Part shown: positions 5,247-10,632 of the stretch, piece after piece
How the letters are laid out: every line of letters begins with the position of its first letter
Position numbering within the stretch: position 1 is the stretch's first letter
DNA from: an uncultured Porphyromonadaceae bacterium
Lineage (GTDB): Bacteria; Bacteroidota; Bacteroidia; Bacteroidales; Muribaculaceae
Direction of reading: 5' to 3'
Assembly: GCA_905193485.1 (NCBI GenBank)
Contig: CAJJOX010000066.1
Span: 1-10,632 of the forward strand
Length of the DNA: 10,632 nucleotides
Translations under genes and position numbers: made by a program
Notes under the pieces: model-generated
Database searches by the model: none
Seen by the model: the letters and a program-made list of their open reading frames with translations, nothing else
Told to the model about the DNA's origin: nothing

Positions 5247-7973
5247 TTAGAAAAAACGCTGTTGTCCCGTGATTTCATCGCGCACTTCGTCTTCGGATTT
5301 TCCGTCATCAGGATCGGTTATGCCACAGTCATCCGGATCAGCCGTTTCAACTTCATCTTCGTCCTGCGGTGTGTCGGATTGTTCTTCGGGATGTGGAATT
5401 GGTCTGGGCTCGATCTCGGAGATGGAGCCAATTTCATAGTTGGTAAGGCGTTTGCCTTTGGCTCGTAGCGATTTTACGGCAATGAAGTCGTCGGCATCAA
5501 CAAGCATTGAGCCACGGACTGAGTCAATGCCGCCTAACGTCACTTCAAAACGTGCCCCCATAGCATCGGTCAGAGCGATGAGTTGCGATTTGGGGTTATC
5601 GCCGATGAAACTCTGGCGCTTGGCTGTAGGTTCAAATTCAAAACGCTTGAGATAATAGTAATTCTGCTGCGAGGCGTCACGGACTATGGCTGTCCAGACA
5701 TGTTTCGGACGGAATAGTTCGATGCGCAGAATGTTGTCCTCATAATGGTTGGCTGTGTCGAACGTTGATGTATAATATTCACCGTTTTTAAGCACCACAA
5801 GCACAAGGTCATTTGATCCGAATTCACCAAGATATTGACCGTGACCGTCGAAATTCAGCCGGAGGACATCAGGATCGAACCACACTTTGCGCCCTCCCAG
5901 TGTGGATTGTCCTTTTTCTTTTAGCGAAAATCTGTGCACTTCGTTTCGGGTGACGATATTGCCCATTGCTCCTTTACCCTTGATGGCAAGCTGACTGAAA
6001 TCCACATCGATGAACAGACTTTTCAGGCGCGCTTTGGGCTTGAGGATCACTTTCACCACCTCGGCCTCCCCGTTGGGATTTGCGGAAAACCATGTTATCT
6101 TCGACCCGGGTTTCCCTTGTGTTAGGTTGTATTCCCGATCACGTGTTATGCCGGTGACATTGAAGCGTTTTTGATAATATGTGCCGCCTTTCCCATCCTG
6201 ATAGATGACATTGTAAATGGTGCGGATGTCATTACGCTTGAACACGGCGATATGGATCACATTTTTGTCGACAAACATTTTGGGCTGGACACGCACCACC
6301 TTATAACGGCCATCCTTATAAAATATAATAATGTCGTCAAGTTCGGAGCAAGGAGCGATGCATTCGATTTTTGCAGGATCATTGCCAAGCTGTTTTAGCG
6401 CGGTTCCGGCAAAACCTTCTTCCCGATTCAGATATAGCTTTTCGTTTGCTTCGGCAACATTAGCCGCTTCGATGTTGTCGAAATTGCGTATGACGGTACG
6501 GCGTGGGAAAGCAGCACCATATTTCGCTTTCAGCGATTCAAACCAGCGAATGGTGTAATCGGTGATATGTTCAAGTTCATTTTTAAGATGTGCGATCTTA
6601 TCCTTGTAAGCAGCTATTGTTTCTTCGGCCTGTTGGGAATTGAACTTCAGGATACGTCCCATTTTGATTTCAAAAAGCCTGACGATATCGTCATCGGTTA
6701 CTTCCCGGATCAGTTTCGGTTTCCATGGCTCAAGCCGTTTATCGATGTGTGCGATAGCTTCTTCTTTGGTGCGGCTCTCTTCAAATTCGCGGTCTTTGTA
6801 GATCCGTTCTTCGATGAAAATGCGTTCGAGTGAGGCGAAGTGGAGCTGCTCGTTCACTTCATTGAGTTGAATGCTCAGTTCCGACTGCAGAATGGCGCGG
6901 GTGTTGTTCACGCTATGGCGCAATACATCGCTCACCCCAATGAAAATCGGCTTGTCGTCGCTTATCACGCAGCAGTTGGGTGACACAGGCAGTTCGCAGT
7001 CGGTGAATGCATATAGTGCGTCGATTGCTTTGTCGCTTGATGTGCCCGGCTGGAGATATACGAGAATCATCGCTGTTTTTGCGGTGTTGTCATCGACTTT
7101 GCGTATTTTTATCTTGCCTTTTTCATAGGCTTTGATAATGGAGTCTATGAGCGACCCTGTGGTTGTGCCGTGCGGAATCTCTGTGATGGCAAGAGTCTTG
7201 TTGTCGATTTTTTCGATTTTTGCACGTATGCGCACTTTTCCACCACGGGCTCCGTCGTTGTAACGGCTCACATCTATAAAGCCTCCTGTCGGGAAGTCGG
7301 GATATAGCGTGAATTCTTCTCCTTTGAGGCAGGCTACGGCTGCATCAAGGATTTCATTGAAGTTGTGGGGAAGGATGAGCGACGACAGTCCGGCAGCAAT
7401 GCCACCGACACCCTGCGATAACAGCAGGGGATATTTGGCCGGAAGCGTCACCGGTTCTTTTTTACGTCCGTCGTAGCTGAGAGTCCATTCAGTGACTTTT
7501 GGATTGTAGAGCACGTCAAGCGCGAACTGCGACAGACGGGCCTCGATGTAACGTCCTGCGGCGGCTGACGCTCCAGTGAGAATATTGCCCCAATTGCCTT
7601 GCGTTTCGATGAGAAGCTCTTTCTGACCTAACTGTACGAGAGCACCATAGATTGAGGCATCGCCGTGAGGGTGATATTGCATTGTGTTCCCGACAATATT
7701 GGCGACTTTATTGAAACGGCCGTCGTCAAGTGTCTTCATCGAATGGAGAATGCGGCGCTGAACAGGTTTCAGACCATCGTTTATATGTGGAATAGCGCGG
7801 TCAAGAATTGTGTAGGAGGCATAGTCGAGATACCAGCTTTGAAACATTCCGCGCAATTGCTGACGCACAACATCATCGGAAAGGTCGACAAGCATGGATG
7901 AAAAACCGCCTTCTGTCGCCTCGGAATTTTCAGAGGATTCGTCTATGTCATCTGGATATAATTCGTCGCTCAT
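5247..7973 (-). CDS. parC: DNA topoisomerase IV subunit A
   Basis: This 908-residue type IIA topoisomerase A subunit cuts and rejoins DNA to decatenate daughter chromosomes, together with ParE. Landmarks: an acidic N-terminal tail (1-34); the start of the breakage-reunion domain with AIPHINDGLKPVQRRIL (60-76); HPHGDASIYGAL (101-112); catalytic Tyr142 in AAGRYIEARLS, with the expected Arg before it; and YPLLLSQGVGGIAAGLSS in the tower/WHD region. Coiled-coil segments near 380-480 form the exit gate, and a pinwheel-like C-terminal domain follows. No GyrA box of the QRRGGKG type is present, which favours ParC over GyrA. An Asp/Glu-rich tail of about 45 residues ends in QQRFF. It is the first gene of the minus-strand operon; parE is not in the window. 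Confidence 0.93.
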   Translation of the reverse strand: MSDELYPDDIDESSENSEATEGGFSSMLVDLSDDVVRQQLRGMFQSWYLDYASYTILDRAIPHINDGLKPVQRRILHSMKTLDDGRFNKVANIVGNTMQYHPHGDASIYGALVQLGQKELLIETQGNWGNILTGASAAAGRYIEARLSQFALDVLYNPKVTEWTLSYDGRKKEPVTLPAKYPLLLSQGVGGIAAGLSSLILPHNFNEILDAAVACLKGEEFTLYPDFPTGGFIDVSRYNDGARGGKVRIRAKIEKIDNKTLAITEIPHGTTTGSLIDSIIKAYEKGKIKIRKVDDNTAKTAMILVYLQPGTSSDKAIDALYAFTDCELPVSPNCCVISDDKPIFIGVSDVLRHSVNNTRAILQSELSIQLNEVNEQLHFASLERIFIEERIYKDREFEESRTKEEAIAHIDKRLEPWKPKLIREVTDDDIVRLFEIKMGRILKFNSQQAEETIAAYKDKIAHLKNELEHITDYTIRWFESLKAKYGAAFPRRTVIRNFDNIEAANVAEANEKLYLNREEGFAGTALKQLGNDPAKIECIAPCSELDDIIIFYKDGRYKVVRVQPKMFVDKNVIHIAVFKRNDIRTIYNVIYQDGKGGTYYQKRFNVTGITRDREYNLTQGKPGSKITWFSANPNGEAEVVKVILKPKARLKSLFIDVDFSQLAIKGKGAMGNIVTRNEVHRFSLKEKGQSTLGGRKVWFDPDVLRLNFDGHGQYLGEFGSNDLVLVVLKNGEYYTSTFDTANHYEDNILRIELFRPKHVWTAIVRDASQQNYYYLKRFEFEPTAKRQSFIGDNPKSQLIALTDAMGARFEVTLGGIDSVRGSMLVDADDFIAVKSLRAKGKRLTNYEIGSISEIEPRPIPHPEEQSDTPQDEDEVETADPDDCGITDPDDGKSEDEVRDEITGQQRFF

Positions 7974-8017
7974 AAGTGCTGAAAATGTGATTAGTGGTCG
8001 TTTTTGACCTTAACACA

Positions 8018-8045
8018 CAAATTTACGGATTTTTCTTCAAACAAA
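8018..8045 (-). promoter_or_regulatory. Candidate promoter of the parC operon
   Basis: On the minus strand, TAAATTTG (8018-8025) exactly matches TAnnTTTG. A TTTG at 8042-8045 lies 16 bases upstream of it, slightly closer than the usual -33 spacing. The -7 element ends 44 bases before the parC ATG. The position fits transcription of parC and the four genes after it. Confidence 0.5.
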
Positions 8046-8056
8046 ACGTCATCTGC

Positions 8057-8078
8057 AATAAAAAACGGCTTCAAACCG
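8057..8078 (-). terminator. Candidate intrinsic terminator after the small minus-strand gene
   Basis: Read on the minus strand, CGGTTTGAAGCCG can fold into a 5-bp stem (three G-C pairs, one G-T, one A-T) with a 3-base loop, followed directly by TTTTTTATT. The stem is short, so strength is uncertain. It lies about 145 bases after the small ORF ending at 8224 and just upstream of the parC promoter, where it would separate the two transcripts. Confidence 0.4.
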
Positions 8079-8223
8079 GCCTTAGAACCCTCAGTTATGA
8101 AGAAATTTCAACTTTCTGAGTGGAAAATATCCGGCATTCTCGATAGAAACGTATATTGAACCGACAATCACAATAATTCAGCACGCCAACTGCTTAGCCC
8201 GCATCCGAAGTGCCATGGTTTAT
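8079..8223. other. Non-coding stretch with no recognised gene
   Basis: The 145 bases between the candidate terminator and the small minus-strand gene hold no convincing gene. A 12-codon minus-strand ORF (MALRMRAKQLAC, starting at the ATG near 8205) is present but too short to support. A CTCAG...CTGAG pair encloses a GAAATTTC palindrome near 8090-8120. No T-run follows it, and I assign it no function. The whole interval 7974-8526 contains only the small ORF, promoters and the terminator listed separately. Confidence 0.4.
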
Positions 8224-8391
8224 TCAAAATTTGGTGAGCAAACTTGTGTGGTTGGCCTGCGTTCCGGCTGTGGCGAGTAGGTCGGCGATTTTCTGAAGAA
8301 TCGAGCCGACGGTTTCTGACGAAATTGAGTCAGTTACCGTGGTGTTGTGGAACCGGGTGATGTGGTCGGTAAGGGTGCCGGTGTCTATCAT
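8224..8391 (-). CDS. Small 55-residue protein of unknown function (repeat-associated, copy A)
   Basis: A short ORF on the minus strand begins MIDTGTLTD and continues with TVTDSISSETVGSILQKIADLL. It is polar, Thr-rich and probably helical in its second half, with no membrane segment and no Cys. Two points support a real gene: a well-placed -7 element (TATTTTTG) 24 bases before the ATG, and a second locus at 10536-10595 with nearly identical first nine codons and its own -7 element. The pattern 'D-S/A-I/L ... short helix' loosely recalls N-terminal segments of Bacteroidetes phage tail or appendage proteins, but this is only an impression. It is transcribed divergently from the KilA-N gene. The function is unknown. 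Confidence 0.5.
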   Translation of the reverse strand: MIDTGTLTDHITRFHNTTVTDSISSETVGSILQKIADLLATAGTQANHTSLLTKF

Positions 8392-8398
8392 TTTGCTA
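8361..8398 (-). repeat. 38-bp direct repeat, copy A
   Basis: This segment matches 10565-10602 at 36 of 38 positions; the mismatches are at 8363 and 8383. Both copies have the same orientation and lie 2204 bases apart. The repeat spans the start codon and first nine codons of the small minus-strand ORF plus 7 bases of its leader. Identity stops abruptly on both sides. The KilA-N cluster lies between the copies. Confidence 0.85.
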
Positions 8399-8414
8399 TC
8401 TGTTAAGTATGCCG

Positions 8415-8445
8415 CAAAAATAAGGAAGCGGTGCCTCCGTGGAAA
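8415..8445 (-). promoter_or_regulatory. Candidate promoter of the 55-residue small gene
   Basis: On the minus strand, TATTTTTG (8415-8422) exactly fits TAnnTTTG. TTTC at 8442-8445, one mismatch from the -33 TTTG, lies 19 bases upstream, which is the usual spacing. The -7 element is 23-24 bases before the ATG at 8391. It is divergent from the KilA-N promoter about 50 bases away. Confidence 0.5.
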
Positions 8446-8490
8446 GACACAAATTTACAGCGGAGTGCGGTGTATGTCGCCGAAAATTAG

Positions 8491-8498
8491 TAACTTTG
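8491..8498 (+). promoter_or_regulatory. Candidate -7 promoter element of the KilA-N cluster
   Basis: TAACTTTG exactly matches TAnnTTTG and lies 28 bases before the KilA-N ATG, giving a leader of about 20 bases. No clear -33 TTTG was found 17-21 bases upstream. The only other start for this cluster would be read-through, which is unlikely because the upstream gene is divergent. Confidence 0.5.
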
Positions 8499-8526
8499 CG
8501 TATGGCATACAGCCATATAGAAATCA

Positions 8527-9342
8527 ATGTCTAAAATCATTGTTCAAAATACATCAATCACTGTTCTCTCGGTAGAGGAACAGGATTATATCTCCCTCAC
8601 AGATATGGCGACAGCCAAAGAGGGGGATAACCGCTCTGCCGATATAATCAAAAACTGGTTACGGAACCGATACACTATTGAATTTCTCGGCACTTGGGAA
8701 GTCATACATAACCCTAATTTCAAAGTGGTCGAATTTGACCACTTTAGAATGAGCGCAGGTTTGCCGTCGTTTGTGTTGAGCGCATCGGAATGGATAGAGC
8801 GCACCAATGCAGTAGGCATAATCGTGAAGAAAGGCCGTTATGGAGGCACATACGCCCACAAGGATATAGCCTTTGAATTTGGGTCTGCCATAAGTGTGCC
8901 GTTCAAACTTTATCTAATAGAGGAATTTCAGCGGTTAAAGACGGAGGAACAGCGGTTGTTAGGTTGGTCGGCGAAGCGCGAGCTATCGAAAATCAACTAC
9001 CGCATACACACCGACGCAATAAAGCAGAACCTTATCCCGGCGGAGGTTACTCCGGCACAGGCGAGTATGATTTACGCCAACGAAGCCGACGTGCTCAACG
9101 TGGCGATGTTCGGTGTAACGGCAAAACAATGGCGCGACGCTCACCCCGACCTTAAAGGCAACATACGCGATTACGCTACAATCAACGAGCTTATCTGCCT
9201 GTCGAATATGGAAAACCTCAATGCGGTTTTCATCGAGCAAGGCATGACGCAGAGCGAGCGGCTTGTGAAGCTGAACCAAATCGCCATTCATCAGATGAGC
9301 GTATTGGAAAGCGGCGATAACGATAGGAAGTTGCTGAAATAA
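8527..9342 (+). CDS. KilA-N domain-containing protein
   Basis: A 271-residue protein whose N-terminal half (about 20-138) is a KilA-N domain: YISLTDMA (21-28), IIKNWLRNRYTIEFLGTWE (40-58), NPNFKVVEFD (62-71), WIERTNAVGI (89-98), KKGRYGGTYAHKDIAFEF (101-118) and PFKLYLIEEFQRLK (125-138). KilA-N domains occur in phage and large DNA virus proteins and are thought to bind DNA. Chromosomal copies are frequent in Bacteroidales, and their role is not established. The C-terminal half (about 145-271) is mostly helical and charged, with no recognised catalytic motif. The start at 8527 is well placed after a TAnnTTTG element. The next gene follows after 12 bases, suggesting co-transcription. The base composition resembles the core genes, unlike the AT-rich partners downstream. 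Confidence 0.9.
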   Translation: MSKIIVQNTSITVLSVEEQDYISLTDMATAKEGDNRSADIIKNWLRNRYTIEFLGTWEVIHNPNFKVVEFDHFRMSAGLPSFVLSASEWIERTNAVGIIVKKGRYGGTYAHKDIAFEFGSAISVPFKLYLIEEFQRLKTEEQRLLGWSAKRELSKINYRIHTDAIKQNLIPAEVTPAQASMIYANEADVLNVAMFGVTAKQWRDAHPDLKGNIRDYATINELICLSNMENLNAVFIEQGMTQSERLVKLNQIAIHQMSVLESGDNDRKLLK

Positions 9343-9354
9343 TTCGCAGCGAGT

Positions 9355-10122
9355 ATGAAAAGGTTTCAGAAAATAGTGTCATATTCCATTGCGATAGGCT
9401 TTGTTATAATAATTGTGTTATCTATTTGGGCTATCAATCTTATTGGATATAGCACTGCTGATCATAGGATAAGCGATAGCAAACAAAACCTTGACAGTAT
9501 AATAAGCAGGATTGAATCGTATAACAAATCTAATCATGCGTTGCCGGAAGCAATGTCTCAATTAAATTTCGAGCAAACTATCAACGGCTATTTATATGAT
9601 GGGGACATAGGCACAGTTATTCGTTTCAGATATTATAATTTATCTGATGGCAGTTATTTGGTAGAAGTTTTCAATGATCAAGAAGATTCTATTATAAACC
9701 AATTTTATAGCCCTACACATCAATGGGAAGACGAATCGGATAATATGGTATGGTTCAAAATGGAAACAAAAGCCCATGAATTATCCCAAATAAAGAAAAT
9801 CCATGACACATTAAATCCGGTATCATCTTATAGGTTAAGCATACCTTTTACATTGGATAGTGTTAAGAAGAACGACAATATATTAAGTATATTGTCGGAT
9901 ATTACAATACATTGTGATTCAATCGGGTATCTGACAGTTAAATCTCCAGATAATCAAACACGAATGGAAGGTTGGATAGCATTTGACAGGTATGTATATC
10001 CTACTGAATATTTGAGGGGTATGTTTGGAGAATGGAAATATTACGATGAACAAGGGATTTGTTATCGTAAGTTTTGGAATTATATCAAAGGAAAAGAATT
10101 GATATATGAGGCTGACAGATAA
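9355..10122 (+). CDS. Hypothetical single-pass membrane protein
   Basis: A 255-residue protein not assigned to a family. It has a short basic N-terminus (MKRFQK), one strong membrane helix (about 7-30) and then a soluble region of about 220 residues, probably periplasmic. After the helix, residues 44-72 (DSIISRIESYNKSNHALPEAMSQ...) recall the 'long helix, then Pro-rich turn' pattern of pseudopilin-like proteins. No prepilin cleavage motif is visible, so this is weak. The rest is rich in Tyr, Asp and Ser, with WEDESDNMVWFKME near 123-136 and a GEWKYYDEQGICYRKFW stretch near the end. The DNA is strikingly AT-rich compared with the KilA-N gene, suggesting separate acquisition. It follows KilA-N by 12 bases and overlaps the next ORF by 17. 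Confidence 0.75.
   Translation: MKRFQKIVSYSIAIGFVIIIVLSIWAINLIGYSTADHRISDSKQNLDSIISRIESYNKSNHALPEAMSQLNFEQTINGYLYDGDIGTVIRFRYYNLSDGSYLVEVFNDQEDSIINQFYSPTHQWEDESDNMVWFKMETKAHELSQIKKIHDTLNPVSSYRLSIPFTLDSVKKNDNILSILSDITIHCDSIGYLTVKSPDNQTRMEGWIAFDRYVYPTEYLRGMFGEWKYYDEQGICYRKFWNYIKGKELIYEADR
9873..9897. repeat. Perfect 10-bp inverted repeat inside the membrane-protein gene
   Basis: CGACAATATA and TATATTGTCG are exact reverse complements separated by TTAAG. The site lies within codons for NDNILSILSD of the single-pass membrane protein. It could form an mRNA hairpin or serve as a dimeric protein-binding site. The surrounding AT-rich composition raises the chance of a random match, but 10 of 10 pairs is unusual at this spacing. 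Confidence 0.6.
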
Positions 10123-10497
10123 ATATTTTTGGGCGTTGTGGGCTGTGGCGCAAGTTGCGATAGTAGCTTCTTGCGTCTATGATGTGGTAATGAATAAATA
10201 TGTTGATGACGCTTTATTCGTTTTCATTGTTTGTCAGCCTCTTATGGTTATTTTGCCATTCTTCCTTAAAAGGCATCAATTAGGAGCGGTTACAAATATA
10301 ACTGTTGCAAGCATATACGCCATTTATTGTTGTTGTGAACGATTTAATTCGGGGGTGGATTTTTAGATGGTGCGAACTGGTTTATTTATCTATCAATTCT
10401 TTCGGTTTTGCAATTTATATTGTTGGCTGTATATTGGGGCATAGAAAGAATTATCAAAGCCTGTAAAAGAAAATCGTCCAAAAACTTAACGGACTAA
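10106..10497 (+). pseudogene. Small multi-pass membrane protein gene with a frameshift at a run of five G
   Basis: The intact 5' ORF (10106-10366) encodes 86 residues with three hydrophobic segments near 8-27, 36-54 and 59-77. It ends in NSGVDF just after a GGGGG tract (10351-10355). The -1 frame starting in that tract continues for 48 codons to the TAA at 10495-10497: GGGFLDGANWF, then a fourth membrane helix (IYLSILSVLQFILLAVYW), then a basic tail ending KSSKNLTD. One more G in the tract would join the two frames into a protein of about 130 residues with four membrane helices and a positive cytoplasmic end. Either the gene is broken, or the base is a sequencing error, or the tract is variable. 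It overlaps the previous gene by 17 bases and shares its AT-rich composition. Its family is unknown. Confidence 0.65.
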
Positions 10498-10595
10498 CGA
10501 TGCTCGGAATGAGCGGTCGTTGAGGGCGTCGGCTACTATGCCGGTGAAGTCGCGGCCGAGGTTGTGAGGTCGGTAAGGGTGCCGGTATCTATCAT
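10486..10595 (-). pseudogene. Frameshifted small gene (repeat-associated, copy B)
   Basis: From the ATG at 10595 the frame reads MIDTGTLTD, the same start as the 55-residue small protein. It then leaves that pattern and stops at 10536 after 19 residues. A frame offset by one missing base continues HNLGRDFTGIVADALNDRSF and then RASLVR, ending at a TAA at 10486-10488. Joined, they would give about 36 residues, in which TGIVADALNDRSFRASLV can be lined up with TTVTDSISSETVGSIL of copy A. So this may be a diverged, damaged relative. The 3' end overlaps the end of the membrane-protein reading frame on the other strand. A 19-codon product is also possible. Confidence 0.4.
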
Positions 10596-10602
10596 TTTGC
10601 TA
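10565..10602 (-). repeat. 38-bp direct repeat, copy B
   Basis: Same orientation as the copy at 8361-8398 and 36 of 38 bases identical (mismatches at 10567 and 10587). It contains the ATG and first nine codons of the frameshifted small gene. The flanks differ from those of copy A, so only the gene start is shared. Confidence 0.85.
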
Positions 10603-10622
10603 GGGTGTTCAGTTTCATGTTC

Positions 10623-10630
10623 CAAAATTA
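10623..10630 (-). promoter_or_regulatory. Candidate -7 element of repeat-associated copy B
   Basis: On the minus strand, TAATTTTG exactly fits TAnnTTTG, 28 bases before the ATG at 10595. The -33 region lies outside the window. Its position relative to the ATG matches that of copy A (about 24 bases), although the leader sequences differ. Confidence 0.4.
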
Positions 10631-10632
10631 AC

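Noticed and set aside
6567..6833. Plus-strand 88-codon ORF with hydrophobic stretches inside parC
   Set aside because: Antisense to the conserved parC coiled-coil region; the apparent hydrophobicity comes from reading charged codons in reverse.
8079..8223. Possible small RNA or tRNA fragment as an attachment site
   Set aside because: No cloverleaf, no CCA-type end and no strong extended hairpin could be seen.
8339..8575. Plus-strand 78-codon ORF spanning the divergent promoter region
   Set aside because: It overlaps the small minus-strand gene, both promoter candidates and the KilA-N start out of frame, and has no family resemblance.
8983..9291. Minus-strand 102-codon ORF opposite KilA-N
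   Set aside because: A shadow of the KilA-N C-terminal half, with no promoter and no recognisable motif.
8361..10602. The repeats as terminal repeats of an insertion sequence or transposon
   Set aside because: They are direct, not inverted, contain coding starts, and no transposase, integrase or target-site duplication is visible.
1..10632. CRISPR array or diversity-generating retroelement
   Set aside because: No regularly spaced short repeats, no Cas or reverse transcriptase genes, and no adenine-biased template/variable repeat pair.

Overview
The window looks like chromosomal DNA from a gut Bacteroidales bacterium, probably Muribaculaceae-like. This rests on the gene families: a Bacteroidetes-type choloylglycine hydrolase, a long acidic-tailed ParC, a beta-barrel-like family typical of Bacteroides relatives, an acidic-flanked lipobox and a KilA-N family common in this order. 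Most upstream regions also carry the Bacteroidetes -7 promoter element TAnnTTTG, and strong Shine-Dalgarno sequences are missing. The taxon is an inference; no rRNA marker is present.

Left region (1-2086). The N-terminal part of a secreted Ntn-hydrolase (bile salt hydrolase / penicillin acylase family) runs off the left edge on the minus strand. Divergent from it is a two-gene operon, mlaE-mlaF, with a 4-base ATGA overlap. It encodes the permease and ATPase of an MCE-type phospholipid transporter. No MCE-domain (mlaD) gene follows.

Middle region (2104-7973). Five minus-strand genes are tightly packed and are probably one transcript, read in the order parC (topoisomerase IV subunit A), a DUF3316-like outer-membrane barrel candidate, an S41 tricorn-like lipoprotein peptidase, a secreted endonuclease/exonuclease/phosphatase-fold hydrolase, and L-rhamnose mutarotase. 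Gaps are 13, 28, 13 and -4 bases. The operon meets mlaF tail to tail with only 17 bases between.

Right region (7974-10632). This is the accessory part. A 38-base direct repeat (36/38 identical, both copies in the same orientation) lies at 8361-8398 and 10565-10602. Each copy holds the start codon and first nine codons of a small minus-strand gene, and each has its own TAnnTTTG promoter. The first copy is an intact 55-codon gene. The second is frameshifted and diverges after the repeat. Between the repeats is a plus-strand three-gene cluster: a KilA-N domain protein, a single-pass membrane protein of unknown function, and a small multi-pass membrane protein that is frameshifted at a run of five G. 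The last two genes are clearly AT-richer than their surroundings. The arrangement suggests a small acquired cassette bracketed by homologous repeats. No transposase, integrase or toxin is visible, so its role stays open.
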